DNA from: Akkermansiaceae bacterium UBA6138
GTDB lineage: Bacteria > Verrucomicrobiota > Verrucomicrobiia > Verrucomicrobiales > DEV007
NCBI GenBank assembly: GCA_002422425.1
Contig: DIVG01000006.1
Coordinates: 1 to 64,000, forward strand
Length of the DNA stretch: 64,000 nucleotides
Direction of reading: 5' to 3'
The position numbers and the translations under genes were made by a program. Within the stretch, counting starts at the first letter, position 1, and the number at the start of each line of letters is the position of its first letter. The notes beneath the pieces were generated by a model, which was not told the origin of the DNA, did no database searches, and saw only the letters and a program-made list of their open reading frames with translations. Positions 7,547 to 16,867 of the stretch are shown here, in pieces.

Positions 7547-10078
7547 ATGGCAGGAGAAGAGAAAGACAGCGGGGCCGTGAAAATGACGCCCATGATGGTG
7601 CAATACCAGGCGATGCGGCGCGAGCTCCCTGAAGACGTCCTTCTGCTCTTCCGTCTCGGTGACTTCTACGAGATGTTCTTTGAAGACGCAAAAATCGCCT
7701 CGCCCATCCTCAATGTTGCGCTCACCAAACGAAACGGCATTCCCATGTGCGGGGTGCCTCACCACGCCGCCGAGGGCTACCTGGCAAAACTCATCCGCGC
7801 TGGCAAACGCGTCGCCCTCGCCGAGCAGACGACCGAACCGCAGCCGGGGAAAATCGTCGAGCGGGCCATCAGTCAGATCATCAGCGCGGGCACGATCGAC
7901 GATCTCAATCTTCTCGACTCGTCGCGGTCGAACTACCTCGCCGCCGTCTTCCGGGCCAAGGGGCGCTATGGACTGGCCTACATCGAGCATACCACCGGAG
8001 AGTTCCGGCTTACGGAATTCCAGGACCATGCCGCGCTCAATGACGAACTCGTGAGGTTGCGCCCGGGCGAGTTGCTCTATTCCGAAGAGCAGGCCGAGGC
8101 CTTCGACCTGCTGCCGAACTCGCAGCGCTACGATGCCTACCCTTTCCTCGTTGATCAGGCCGAATACACCCTGAAGCAGCATTTCAAAGTGCAGTCGCTC
8201 GACGGCTACGGCTGCGCCGGGATGCTCCCGGGGATCGGGGCGGCCGGGGCTATCCTTCACTATGTCGAGACCCAGTTGCGACGTAGCGTCAGCCACTTGC
8301 GCACCCTCCAGGCCTACCGCACCGAGAGTTACGTTCTTATCGATGCCTCCAGTCAGGCGAATCTCGACCTCGTCTCAAGCCGGTCGGGCGGAGTGAAGGC
8401 TTCGCTCCTTGGGGCGATCGACCGCACTTCCACCCCAATGGGGGCAAGGAAACTGCGTCACTGGGTTCTCCATCCCATCCGCGATCTCGGCGCGCTCGTG
8501 GCGCGCCAGGACATGGTCGAGGCGCTCATGCGCGAGCCTTTTTTGCTGAACACCCTGCGTCGCGACTTCAGCGAAGTCCGCGATATCGAGCGCACCGCGA
8601 GCCGGCTCAGCCAGGGATCGGGCAACGCCCGTGATCTGAAGTCGCTCGAGCTGTCGCTGCGCAAAGTGCCCGATGTCCGCGAGCATCTCGCCGCCCTCGC
8701 CGGGGGAGCCCTCGCCGGAGAACTGGGACGGCGTCTCGGAGACTTCGGTGAGCTGGTGGATTTATTAGGCAAGGCCATTGCCGATGAGCCGCCCGCCTCA
8801 CTGAAAGACGGTGGCATCTTCGCCGACGGCTACAGCGAGACGATCGACGAGCTGCGACGAGCCACGACCGAGGGGAAAAAGTGGGTCGCCGATCTCCAGG
8901 CCCGCGAACAGGCGCGCACCGGGATCGCCTCGCTGAAGATCAAGTACAACGCGGTCTTCGGTTACTTCATCGAGATCACGAACAGTCACCTCGAAAAGAC
9001 CCCGCCCGAATACACCCGCAAGCAGACCATGAGCAATGCCGAGCGTTTCATCACGCCCGAGCTCAAGGAGGTCGAAAACAAAATCCTCGGGGCCGACGAA
9101 CGACTCCGCGCCCTCGAGTATCAGGAGTTCCTCAATCTCCGCGAGAGCGTCCTCGAACATCTCGAGGCCATCCAGACGACGGCAGCCGCCCTTGCCGAGA
9201 TCGACGTCCTCGCCGCTTTCGCCGAGACCGCCCGTCTCTATGGCTACTGCCGCCCCTTTCTCAACGAGACCCGCAGCCTCGTCATCCGGAATGGACGCCA
9301 CCCCGTCCTCGACCAGAATATCGGGGAAGAGAAATTTGTCCCCAACGACACCGGCATGGACGCCGAGGTGAACCGCTTCATGCTCATCACCGGTCCCAAC
9401 ATGGCCGGGAAATCGACCTACATCCGGCAAGTTGCCCTCATCACCCTGATGGCCCAAATCGGCAGTTTTGTGCCGGCTGAGAACGCCGAGATCGGACTCG
9501 TCGATCGCATCTTCACCCGTGTCGGAGCGAGTGACGACATCGCCAAAGGCCAGTCCACCTTCATGGTCGAGATGACCGAGACCGCTCTCATCGCGAACCA
9601 TGCGACCGAGCAGAGCCTCGTCATCCTCGACGAGATCGGACGCGGCACCGCCACCTATGACGGGCTCTCAATCGCCTGGAGCGTCGCCGAACACCTCCAC
9701 GATCAGGTGCGCTGCCGCACCCTCTTCGCGACGCACTATCACGAGCTGACTCAGCTCGCCGACTCGCGTCCCGCCCTCAATAATTATAACATCGCCGTCC
9801 GCGAGTGGAACGAGCAGATCATCTTCCTGCGCCAGATCATTCCCGGGGCGGCGGATAAAAGCTATGGGATTCAGGTCGCCCGACTCGCCGGTCTGCCCGA
9901 CTCGATCATCGCCCGGGCGAGGGAAATTCTGCGCGGCCTCGAAAACATGACCGAAACGTCTGCCGCGACACCAGCCATCGCCTTCGAGAGCACCCCGAAA
10001 AAACACAACCCCGCCCGGCCAGGGGGAAAACCAGGCGAGGACCCCCCGGGGGAATTACAGATGCTCTTGTTCAGTTAG
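7547..10078 (+). CDS. mutS: DNA mismatch repair protein MutS
   Basis: The protein has 843 residues from the chosen ATG. The mismatch-reading Phe-x-Glu motif is at residues 40-42 (GDFYEMF). The lever/clamp region occupies the middle. The ATPase domain has Walker A GPNMAGKST at 616-624, Walker B VILDEIGRGTATYDG and the conserved ATHYHEL. MutS recognises mismatches and recruits MutL. The frame is open further upstream, to 7451, but that stretch is hydrophobic and unlike MutS. An internal ATG at 7583 is an alternative start. The tail has the usual helix-turn-helix dimerisation region (SYGIQVARLAGLP), then a Pro/Gly-rich linker and a final LQMLLFS. Length is normal for MutS1. Confidence 0.97.
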   Translation: MAGEEKDSGAVKMTPMMVQYQAMRRELPEDVLLLFRLGDFYEMFFEDAKIASPILNVALTKRNGIPMCGVPHHAAEGYLAKLIRAGKRVALAEQTTEPQPGKIVERAISQIISAGTIDDLNLLDSSRSNYLAAVFRAKGRYGLAYIEHTTGEFRLTEFQDHAALNDELVRLRPGELLYSEEQAEAFDLLPNSQRYDAYPFLVDQAEYTLKQHFKVQSLDGYGCAGMLPGIGAAGAILHYVETQLRRSVSHLRTLQAYRTESYVLIDASSQANLDLVSSRSGGVKASLLGAIDRTSTPMGARKLRHWVLHPIRDLGALVARQDMVEALMREPFLLNTLRRDFSEVRDIERTASRLSQGSGNARDLKSLELSLRKVPDVREHLAALAGGALAGELGRRLGDFGELVDLLGKAIADEPPASLKDGGIFADGYSETIDELRRATTEGKKWVADLQAREQARTGIASLKIKYNAVFGYFIEITNSHLEKTPPEYTRKQTMSNAERFITPELKEVENKILGADERLRALEYQEFLNLRESVLEHLEAIQTTAAALAEIDVLAAFAETARLYGYCRPFLNETRSLVIRNGRHPVLDQNIGEEKFVPNDTGMDAEVNRFMLITGPNMAGKSTYIRQVALITLMAQIGSFVPAENAEIGLVDRIFTRVGASDDIAKGQSTFMVEMTETALIANHATEQSLVILDEIGRGTATYDGLSIAWSVAEHLHDQVRCRTLFATHYHELTQLADSRPALNNYNIAVREWNEQIIFLRQIIPGAADKSYGIQVARLAGLPDSIIARAREILRGLENMTETSAATPAIAFESTPKKHNPARPGGKPGEDPPGELQMLLFS

Positions 10079-10235
10079 TCATCCCCGGCAACCCCGCCTC
10101 CCTGTAAAATCAACGGCAATAAAGCAGGAGGCGCGACCTGCGGCATCCGGTGGCCATTTTCACTGAAAAATGACCCCGGCCACAGTCACAAGTCGAATTG
10201 AAATCGTAGGATTAGGCGTTGTGAAACTTGATTAA

Positions 10236-11057
10236 ATGAACCACTCGACCCCAGCCGTGAAGAACCCGTTTCAGGAAAGTGTGGCTCTGGCCATCGAGTC
10301 CGATCGGCGGGCACTGCTGGGGCATCACCTCTATCGGGAATTAGAGACGGTCGAACACCTCGCCGTGTTCATGGAGCACCACGTCTTTGCCGTATGGGAC
10401 TTCATGTCACTGCTGAAGGCTCTGCAAGTCCGGCTGACCTGCGCCAGTGTCCCATGGCTCCCCGAGGGCGATGGGCGGGTGCGGCGGCTCGTCAATGAGA
10501 TCGTGCTTGGCGAAGAGAGTGATACACTCCCGACGGGCGGAGCTTCGAGTCACTTTGAGCTTTACCTGCAGGCCATGCGGGAAGCAGGGGCGGACACAAT
10601 GCGAGTTGAGGATTTTATCCGGCGACTGACCTTAGGAGAACCGTTGGCGTTGGCACTGGAGCGGGCGAACGCGCCTGAGGCGGTGAAGCCGTTCGTCATG
10701 AATACCTTTGAGGTGATCGAAGGCGGACGCCCGCATGAGATCGCTGCAGCCTTCACTTACGGTCGGGAGGATTTGATTCCGGAAATGTTCACACAGCTCG
10801 TGAAAGGCCTTGAGGCGCAGTTTCCGGGTAAGCTTGCCACACTCCGCTACTACCTTGATCGACATATCGAACTGGACGGTGACGAACATGGGGAGATGGG
10901 CAGAGAGATGGTGGAGCTGCTCTGCGAGCAGAACCCTTTGCGCGAGCAGGAGGCGACGGCGGCCGCGGTCGACGCTTTGCAGGCCAGGATCGAACTTTGG
11001 GAGGGCATCGCCCGCGTCTTGAAAAGCGCGAAGGAGTCCCTTCCTCATCGGCCCTGA
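10236..11057 (+). CDS. DUF3050 family protein, heme-oxygenase-like fold
   Basis: This 273-residue protein matches the DUF3050 family. Its conserved segments include FMEHHVFAVWDFMSLLK (about 45-61), FELYLQAM, VKPFVMNTFEVI, EDLIPEMF and the C-terminal YYLDRHIELDGDEHG. The spaced Glu, His and Asp residues in the first and last helices are of the sort that bind metal in heme-oxygenase-like di-iron proteins. Family membership follows from the motifs; the metal site and any oxidase activity are inference. It sits between mutS and an rRNA methyltransferase-like gene without a functional link. Confidence 0.75.
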   Translation: MNHSTPAVKNPFQESVALAIESDRRALLGHHLYRELETVEHLAVFMEHHVFAVWDFMSLLKALQVRLTCASVPWLPEGDGRVRRLVNEIVLGEESDTLPTGGASSHFELYLQAMREAGADTMRVEDFIRRLTLGEPLALALERANAPEAVKPFVMNTFEVIEGGRPHEIAAAFTYGREDLIPEMFTQLVKGLEAQFPGKLATLRYYLDRHIELDGDEHGEMGREMVELLCEQNPLREQEATAAAVDALQARIELWEGIARVLKSAKESLPHRP

Positions 11058-11149
11058 CTGAGCCTGAAGTCCCTCAGCTGTGTTTCTCGCAGGCAAAGAA
11101 GGCGGGGCTTTTTCCATCGCTTGCATGGAGTCGTCCTCTGCGCGAAGTC

Positions 11150-12235
11150 ATGCTTTCTATGATCCCCCCGCCTGACGAATTTCCTGCCGCCCCGCCACCC
11201 CGCCTTGTGCGGTTGCCGGCGCTTTTCGAGGGGGTCGCCGAGGAGATCCTCACCCGCTTCGGCACGTTCGCGGGGACACGGCTGGGCCGGGACTACTATC
11301 TCATCCGCGAGTCAAGCCCGTCATCGATTCGTGAGTCCGGGGCTTCGCTCTACGTGCGGTGGCAACTGCCGATGGAGCACACCTGGCCCTGTCATCCCCG
11401 AAAAATGGAGGGTTTCATCGAAAAGGCGGCTCAGACTCTGCTGCGCAAGTTCGGGGATCGCAAACCGCAGGGCATCTTCATCGGAACCCTTCATCCGACG
11501 TCGCCGGATCGCTATTTCAAAACGCTCGCCTCGAACCTGCGGGGACGAGTCCTCCAGCTTTTCCCGAATCTCCCCGTGGCTGCGGTCGAAGATCAGGACC
11601 CGCAGGCGGAGACACTCTTCTGCCTCGTCGGAAAAGAGGGGCTCTACTGCGGCATGGCGACGCCGCGGGAGGCAAACGGCTTTTACCCCGGCGGAAGCAA
11701 ATACATCGATCAGGATGCCCCCGACACCATCAGCCGTGCCGGAGCCAAGATCGCCGAGGCGTTGCACTACCTGCGGCTCCACTGTCCGGCTTTACCCGAG
11801 GGCGCTCACTGGCTCGAACTCGGGGCCTGTCCCGGAGGCATGACGTCGGAGCTCCTCGCCCGCGGGCTGCACGTCACCGCGATCGACCGGTCTCCGCTTG
11901 ACGCGAGGCTGAACGGCCGCCCCGGTCTGAGATTCGTCCGCGCCGATGTCTCCGATTTCCCTGTCGGAACCCCATCGAGCTACGATGCCCTCCTTTGCGA
12001 CATGAACGGTCCGCCCGAAGACTCGATCGCTCAGGTCATCCGGCTTTCGCCTTCGTTGAAAAAAGGCGGACTCATCATCTTCACCCTGAAAGTGCCGCGG
12101 ATCGAGACGGTCGACGGCCCTCTCGCCTGGTACCGGCTCATTCTCGCGACGGCGGAGAAAGCGGGGCTGCGTCTCCTCGCGAAGACGCACCTCACCTACA
12201 ACCGCCACGAGTTCACGCTCTTTTTCGAGACTTGA
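11150..12235 (+). CDS. RlmM-like 2'-O-ribose rRNA methyltransferase (FtsJ fold)
   Basis: This 361-residue protein has a C-terminal Rossmann methyltransferase domain. The SAM motif LELGACPGG starts at residue 222, AIDRSPL forms the acidic strand end, and there are LLCDMNGPPE and the late FTLKVPR lysine motif. An N-terminal THUMP-like half precedes it. LGACPGG and the overall order match RlmM/YgdE, which methylates C2498 of 23S rRNA, but the sequence is divergent and another RNA target is possible. The open frame extends upstream into the DUF3050 gene. The ATG at 11150 (another at 11159) starts before the first domain-like sequence. Its stop is 1 bp from the convergent alaS stop. Confidence 0.75.
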   Translation: MLSMIPPPDEFPAAPPPRLVRLPALFEGVAEEILTRFGTFAGTRLGRDYYLIRESSPSSIRESGASLYVRWQLPMEHTWPCHPRKMEGFIEKAAQTLLRKFGDRKPQGIFIGTLHPTSPDRYFKTLASNLRGRVLQLFPNLPVAAVEDQDPQAETLFCLVGKEGLYCGMATPREANGFYPGGSKYIDQDAPDTISRAGAKIAEALHYLRLHCPALPEGAHWLELGACPGGMTSELLARGLHVTAIDRSPLDARLNGRPGLRFVRADVSDFPVGTPSSYDALLCDMNGPPEDSIAQVIRLSPSLKKGGLIIFTLKVPRIETVDGPLAWYRLILATAEKAGLRLLAKTHLTYNRHEFTLFFET

Positions 12236-12236
12236 A

Positions 12237-15065
12237 TCACGCGAGCAACTCCTTCGCTTTCGCGAGGATCGCTTCCGCTTCCGACTCTCCGCCCGGCGCG
12301 GCACCGCGTGCCATCTCGGGTTTGCCGCCGCCCTTGCCGCCGGCGACGGCGAGGGATTCACGGACGATGTCGCCCGCGTTGAATCGGCTCGCCAAATCGG
12401 GATGGACGAGGACACCGAGATGGACCGATCCGTCGGCAACGACCGCCATGGCGACCGCTCCGCGGAAATGGCGTGACTTCACCGCGTTCATCGCCTCCTG
12501 GATCAGTTCGGCCGAGTCACCGGGGAGCAATCCCGCCCAGGTCTCGCCTTCGTAGCCGGTGAAGGTCTCTTCGCACCACTGCGAGGCGATTCCGGCGGCC
12601 GCTCCGGCCGAGGCTTTTTTGACCGATTTTTCCGCCTGCACGGCGGCAGCGCGGATCGCGTCGCGATGGGATTCGAACTGCTTCAAGTGAACGTTCGCAC
12701 CGGGGAGGTCTCCCGAGGCGAGCGATTTTTCGATCATCTTGTGGAGGTTGTCGACCTCTTCGAGCTCGACATAGGATTTGCCGAGAGCTTTCAGTTTTGC
12801 GTTGGCGGCGGCGAGTTTCTCCGCGGCATCGGCGAAATCGCTTTCAACGGCGGCAGCTTCTTCGGCAATGAGCGCGGCGGCGGCGTCTCCGCAGACCGCC
12901 TCGATGCGGCGAATCCCGGCGGCGACGGCACCTTCACTCTTGATTTTGAAAAAGCCGATCTCACCGGTCGTGTCGACGTGAGTCCCGCCGCATAGCTCCA
13001 TCGAGTAACCGTCGAAGGCTCCGCTCTTGCCGCCGATCTGGACAACGCGGACTTTTTCCCCGTATTTGTCGCCGAAGAACTGCATCACGTCGGGGTTGTT
13101 CTTCACCTCGGCATGGGGCACTTCGGAGACGCTCACCTTGTCGTTCGAAAGAATACATCCGTTCACCTCGGCCTCAATGCGATGGAGCTTGTCGGTGTCG
13201 AGTGCGGAAGAGTTGAAGTCGAAGCGGAGCCGGTCCGGCGCGACGAGCGAGCCCTGCTGGGTCGCGTCGGGGTTCACGAGCTGGTGGAGCGCCCAGTGGA
13301 AAAGGTGGGTCGCGGTATGGTGCTGCTCGATGCCGCGGCGACGTGCCGTGTCCACCTTGAGGGTGACGTTTGCGGTGTCTTTGTCAGGGAGCTTCGCAAG
13401 CTGGAGCACGGCCGCTTCGCCCACGCCGAGCACGGAGATGACGGGAATGCTCTCGCCGCCGGCAATGAGAACCCCGGTGTCGCCCTGCTGTCCGCCTTTT
13501 TCGATGTAGAAAGGGCTGCGATCCACGATCGCAAAGATACCGCTGCCGTTGTCGATCCAGTCCATGACCTCGGCTTCGGTTTCGTCCTTTTCATAACCGA
13601 CGAACTCGGTCTTCACGTTCGTCTCGATCGAGACGGCTTCGATCACGGCGGTCGTGCGGCCTTCCGCTCCGGTGCTCTTGTGGGCATCGACGAGGCGGGC
13701 GACTTCGTCCTGATCGGTCGTGAGGGAGCGCTCGTCGAGGAGGAGCTGGGTCAGGTCGGTGGGAAAGCCGAAGGTCTCCCAGAGTTTCACGACGGTGTCG
13801 GCGGGGAATTTGGCTCCGTCAGCGACCTTCGCGGCGGCATCGTCGAACAGTTTCAGACCGCGGTCGAGGGTGCGGTTGAACTGCTCTTCCTCGGCCTTGA
13901 GGACGGCGGTGATTTTCTCCTGCCGGGTCGCGAGTTCGGGGAAGACGTCGCCGAATTCCGCGACGAGCACGGGGACGAGCTGGTGGAGGAAGGGATTCGT
14001 CGCGTCGAAGCCGAGGATACGGCCGAAGCGCACGGCGCGTCGCAGGATGTTGCGAATGACGTAGTTGCGACCGCCGTTGCCGGGCTCGATGCCGTCGGCG
14101 ATGGAAAAGCTGACCGTGCGGATGTGGTCACCGATGACGCGGAAGGCGATGTCGATTTGCTCCTGCTCGGTGAGGCTGTGGCGTTTTCCGCCCTCGGGCA
14201 CCGTCGAGGTGTAGGTTTTGCCGGTGAGGGCCGAGAGCTTCGCGAAGATGGGGGTGAAGACGTCGGTGTCGTAGTTCGAGGCGAGACGGGAGAAATCGGT
14301 GAACCCTTTCGTGCCCTGGATCACGGCACAGGCGCGCTCGAAGCCCATCCCCGTGTCGACGTGACAGGCCGGAAGAGGGCGGAAGGTGCCGTCCTCGTTC
14401 GCATTGAACTGGATGAAGACGAGGTTCCAGATCTCGATACAGCGGGCGTCGCTGCCGTTGACGAGGCTGCCCTTCGTGTCGCCTTCGGGGGTGAGGTCGA
14501 TGTGAATCTCCGAACAGGGACCGCAGGGGCCGGTCTCGCCCATCATCCAGAAGTTGTCCTTGCGATTGCCGTTCACAATGTGAATGGCCGGATCGAGACC
14601 CGCCTTTTTAAAGATCGCCGCCCAGAGGTCGTAGGCCTCCTGATCAAATTCGGACGGATCGCCCTCGGACGGGGCATAGACTGTCGCGTAAAGTCGGCCC
14701 GGAGTGAGTCCCCAGCGCTCCGTGAGCAACTCCCAGGCCCAGTTGATCGCCTCGGCCTTGAAGTAGTTGCCGAAGCTCCAGTTTCCCAGCATCTCGAAGA
14801 GAGTGTGGTGATAAGTATCGTAGCCGACATCCTCGAGGTCATTGTGTTTGCCGCCGGCGCGGATGCACTTCTGCGTATCGGCCGCCCGCGGCGGATCATA
14901 GGGAGCGGCCTCGGTGCCGAGGAAATACGGAATAAACTGGTTCATCCCCGCGTTGGTAAACAACAGGTTGGGGGATGTCGGCATGAGGGAGGCAGAGGGC
15001 ACAATAGTGTGCTGTTTTTCTTCGAAAAAATCGAGGAAGGACTGCCGGATTTCGCGTGAGGTCAT
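12237..15065 (-). CDS. alaS: Alanyl-tRNA synthetase
   Basis: This 942-residue class II synthetase is full length. The catalytic domain starts with REIRQSFLDFFEEK and includes FTNAGMNQF and MGETGPCGPCSEIH. The editing domain has the zinc-binding HHTATHLFHWALH and CGGTHVDTTGEIG motifs. The C-terminal C-Ala region (about 720-942) contains the Gly-rich GGKGGGKPEMARGAA segment. It charges tRNA-Ala and clears mischarged Ser and Gly. The gene stands alone, convergent with the RlmM-like gene and 122 bp upstream of the lysC stop. Confidence 0.97.
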   Translation of the reverse strand: MTSREIRQSFLDFFEEKQHTIVPSASLMPTSPNLLFTNAGMNQFIPYFLGTEAAPYDPPRAADTQKCIRAGGKHNDLEDVGYDTYHHTLFEMLGNWSFGNYFKAEAINWAWELLTERWGLTPGRLYATVYAPSEGDPSEFDQEAYDLWAAIFKKAGLDPAIHIVNGNRKDNFWMMGETGPCGPCSEIHIDLTPEGDTKGSLVNGSDARCIEIWNLVFIQFNANEDGTFRPLPACHVDTGMGFERACAVIQGTKGFTDFSRLASNYDTDVFTPIFAKLSALTGKTYTSTVPEGGKRHSLTEQEQIDIAFRVIGDHIRTVSFSIADGIEPGNGGRNYVIRNILRRAVRFGRILGFDATNPFLHQLVPVLVAEFGDVFPELATRQEKITAVLKAEEEQFNRTLDRGLKLFDDAAAKVADGAKFPADTVVKLWETFGFPTDLTQLLLDERSLTTDQDEVARLVDAHKSTGAEGRTTAVIEAVSIETNVKTEFVGYEKDETEAEVMDWIDNGSGIFAIVDRSPFYIEKGGQQGDTGVLIAGGESIPVISVLGVGEAAVLQLAKLPDKDTANVTLKVDTARRRGIEQHHTATHLFHWALHQLVNPDATQQGSLVAPDRLRFDFNSSALDTDKLHRIEAEVNGCILSNDKVSVSEVPHAEVKNNPDVMQFFGDKYGEKVRVVQIGGKSGAFDGYSMELCGGTHVDTTGEIGFFKIKSEGAVAAGIRRIEAVCGDAAAALIAEEAAAVESDFADAAEKLAAANAKLKALGKSYVELEEVDNLHKMIEKSLASGDLPGANVHLKQFESHRDAIRAAAVQAEKSVKKASAGAAAGIASQWCEETFTGYEGETWAGLLPGDSAELIQEAMNAVKSRHFRGAVAMAVVADGSVHLGVLVHPDLASRFNAGDIVRESLAVAGGKGGGKPEMARGAAPGGESEAEAILAKAKELLA

Positions 15066-15187
15066 AGCGCGGGGAGCTTAGCGCGCCCTTGCCAAGGCGC
15101 AAGTGGGCAAGCGGTCAAGTTCATAGGGCAAAGAACCAAACCGAAGCACACCAGGCCTTTTGAGGCCCGACCGGGATCCCGCTCCGC

Positions 15188-16414
15188 TTACTCCGCGAGC
15201 CCGAAAGCGGCATGAGTCACCTTGGCAGCCTCGTCGATTTGGTCTTCGGCGACGGTCACGGTGATTTTGATTTCGGAAGTGGAAATCATCTCGATATTGA
15301 TTCCCGCCCCGGAGAGAGCCTTGAACATTTCGGCGGCGACTCCAGAGTGCGAGCGCATTCCGATACCGACGACACTGAGCTTGGCGATGCCATCCTGCGC
15401 CTCAAGAGTGACGCCTTCGCCGAGTTCGGAAAGGACCGGCCTAAGGGCGGCTTCCGCCTTGGTGACATCGTCCTTGTGGACAGTAAAAGAAATGTCGGTG
15501 ATGCCCGTCTTCGAGACGTTTTGAACAATCATGTCAACGAGGATGTTCGCGGCGGCGACGGCCCCGAAGATCTTGCCGGCCGTACCGGGGAGGTCACGCA
15601 CCCCGGCGATAGTTACTTTCGCCTGGGCTCGTTCCAGACTGACGCCGCGGATGACAACGGATTCCATGCTCATGGTTTCTTCTCTGACTAGGGTTCCGGG
15701 ATTGTTGTTAAGACTGCTGCGGACTTCGAAACGGACCCCGAATTTCTTGGCAAACTCGACGGAGCGCGACTGCATCACCTTGGTGCCCGAGCTCGCCATC
15801 TCGAGGAGCTCGTCATAGCTGATCTCTTCGATCTTTTTCGCTTCGGGCACGACGCGGGGATCACAGGTGTAGACGCCGTCGACGTCGGTGAAAATCTGGC
15901 AAAGGTCGGCGTCGACCGCCGCGGCCATCGCGATCGCGGTGAGGTCGGAACCACCGCGTCCGAGAGTCGTGATCTTGCCGTCCACTGTTTTCCCCTGAAA
16001 GCCGGCGAGGATGACGATGTTGCCCTCGTCGAGGAGCGCGTGGACTCCGGCGGGGGAAATGTTGGAAATGCGGGCCTTCGTGTGGACGCCGTCGGTCTCG
16101 ATCCCGGCCTGGGCCCCGGTGAGGGAGACGGCCTTGGCACCGAGAGCGTTCAGGGCCATCGCGGTGAGGGCGATGGTGGTCTGTTCGCCCGTTGCGAGGA
16201 GCACGTCCATCTCGCGCTCGGTGGGATACTTATCCTCGCCCGTGACCTGCTCGGCGAGCTCGATGAGACGGTTCGTGACCCCGGCCATGGCCGAGACGAC
16301 GGCGATGACCTGATTCCCGGCATCACGCGTCTCAATGATCTTCCTAGCGACATTGATGATGCGCTCGGGGGTGCCGACTGAGGTGCCGCCGTATTTTTGG
16401 ACGATGAGACTCAC
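15188..16414 (-). CDS. lysC: Aspartate kinase
   Basis: This 408-residue protein begins with the aspartokinase signature VQKYGGTSVG, has the kinase domain to about residue 245 (GFQGKTVDGKITTLGRGGSDL, FTDVDGVYTCDPR), and ends with two ACT domains (about 265-400) that normally bind Lys or Thr. It makes aspartyl phosphate, the first step to Lys, Met, Thr and diaminopimelate. It is a single-function kinase with no homoserine dehydrogenase fusion. Length is typical of the ACT-containing monofunctional class. No leader-peptide attenuator is visible in the 40-odd bp before the start. Confidence 0.95.
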   Translation of the reverse strand: MSLIVQKYGGTSVGTPERIINVARKIIETRDAGNQVIAVVSAMAGVTNRLIELAEQVTGEDKYPTEREMDVLLATGEQTTIALTAMALNALGAKAVSLTGAQAGIETDGVHTKARISNISPAGVHALLDEGNIVILAGFQGKTVDGKITTLGRGGSDLTAIAMAAAVDADLCQIFTDVDGVYTCDPRVVPEAKKIEEISYDELLEMASSGTKVMQSRSVEFAKKFGVRFEVRSSLNNNPGTLVREETMSMESVVIRGVSLERAQAKVTIAGVRDLPGTAGKIFGAVAAANILVDMIVQNVSKTGITDISFTVHKDDVTKAEAALRPVLSELGEGVTLEAQDGIAKLSVVGIGMRSHSGVAAEMFKALSGAGINIEMISTSEIKITVTVAEDQIDEAAKVTHAAFGLAE

Positions 16415-16457
16415 TGATTGCGGGGGTTCCGTAAAAATGAAGGGGGAGACTTATGCC

Positions 16458-16835
16458 TCATGAACCGGCTTTGTCCAACGCCGTTTCACCCCCGGAGGCG
16501 ACACTTTCGCGAACCCACTGCGCGTAGCGCGCCGATCCGGACTCGGGGGTGAGCACAAGAATCTCGGGCACTTCGTAGGGATGATAGGTCTGGAGCCATG
16601 CTTCGAGCTCCACGAGCCGCTCCCGCGTCGTCTTGATCAGGGCGATGGCCTCGGCGTCGAGCTGCACCTCGCCCTGCCAGCGGAAGATGGATTCGACGCC
16701 GGGCAGCACGTTGACACAGGCGGCGAGTTGCGATTCGACCAATTGTGTGCCAATTTGTCTCGCAGTTTCGGCATCGGCGAAGGTCGTGATCAGGATGAGA
16801 ATGTCCTCAAGGGTGCCGTTTTGTCTCTCGATCAT
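16458..16835 (-). CDS. cutA: CutA-like divalent cation tolerance protein
   Basis: The 125-residue product matches CutA1, a small trimeric ferredoxin-like protein. Visible motifs are ILITTFADAETARQIG, QLAACVNVLPGVESIFRWQGEV (the conserved ACVN and YxWxGx-like part), LIKTTRERL and YHPYEVPEILVL. The role in copper tolerance is inherited from E. coli and is not certain elsewhere. I prefer the ATG at 16833-16835. An upstream ATG at 16863-16865 would add ten residues but leave only 2 bp before the divergent sensor kinase start. The two genes share a very short divergent promoter region. Confidence 0.88.
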   Translation of the reverse strand: MIERQNGTLEDILILITTFADAETARQIGTQLVESQLAACVNVLPGVESIFRWQGEVQLDAEAIALIKTTRERLVELEAWLQTYHPYEVPEILVLTPESGSARYAQWVRESVASGGETALDKAGS

Positions 16836-16867
16836 GATTTTGGGGGAGGAATTTCCGACAAACATAC

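Noticed and set aside
13113..15059. Long plus-strand open frame of 648 codons
   Set aside because: It mirrors alaS on the other strand, and its sequence has no recognisable motif.
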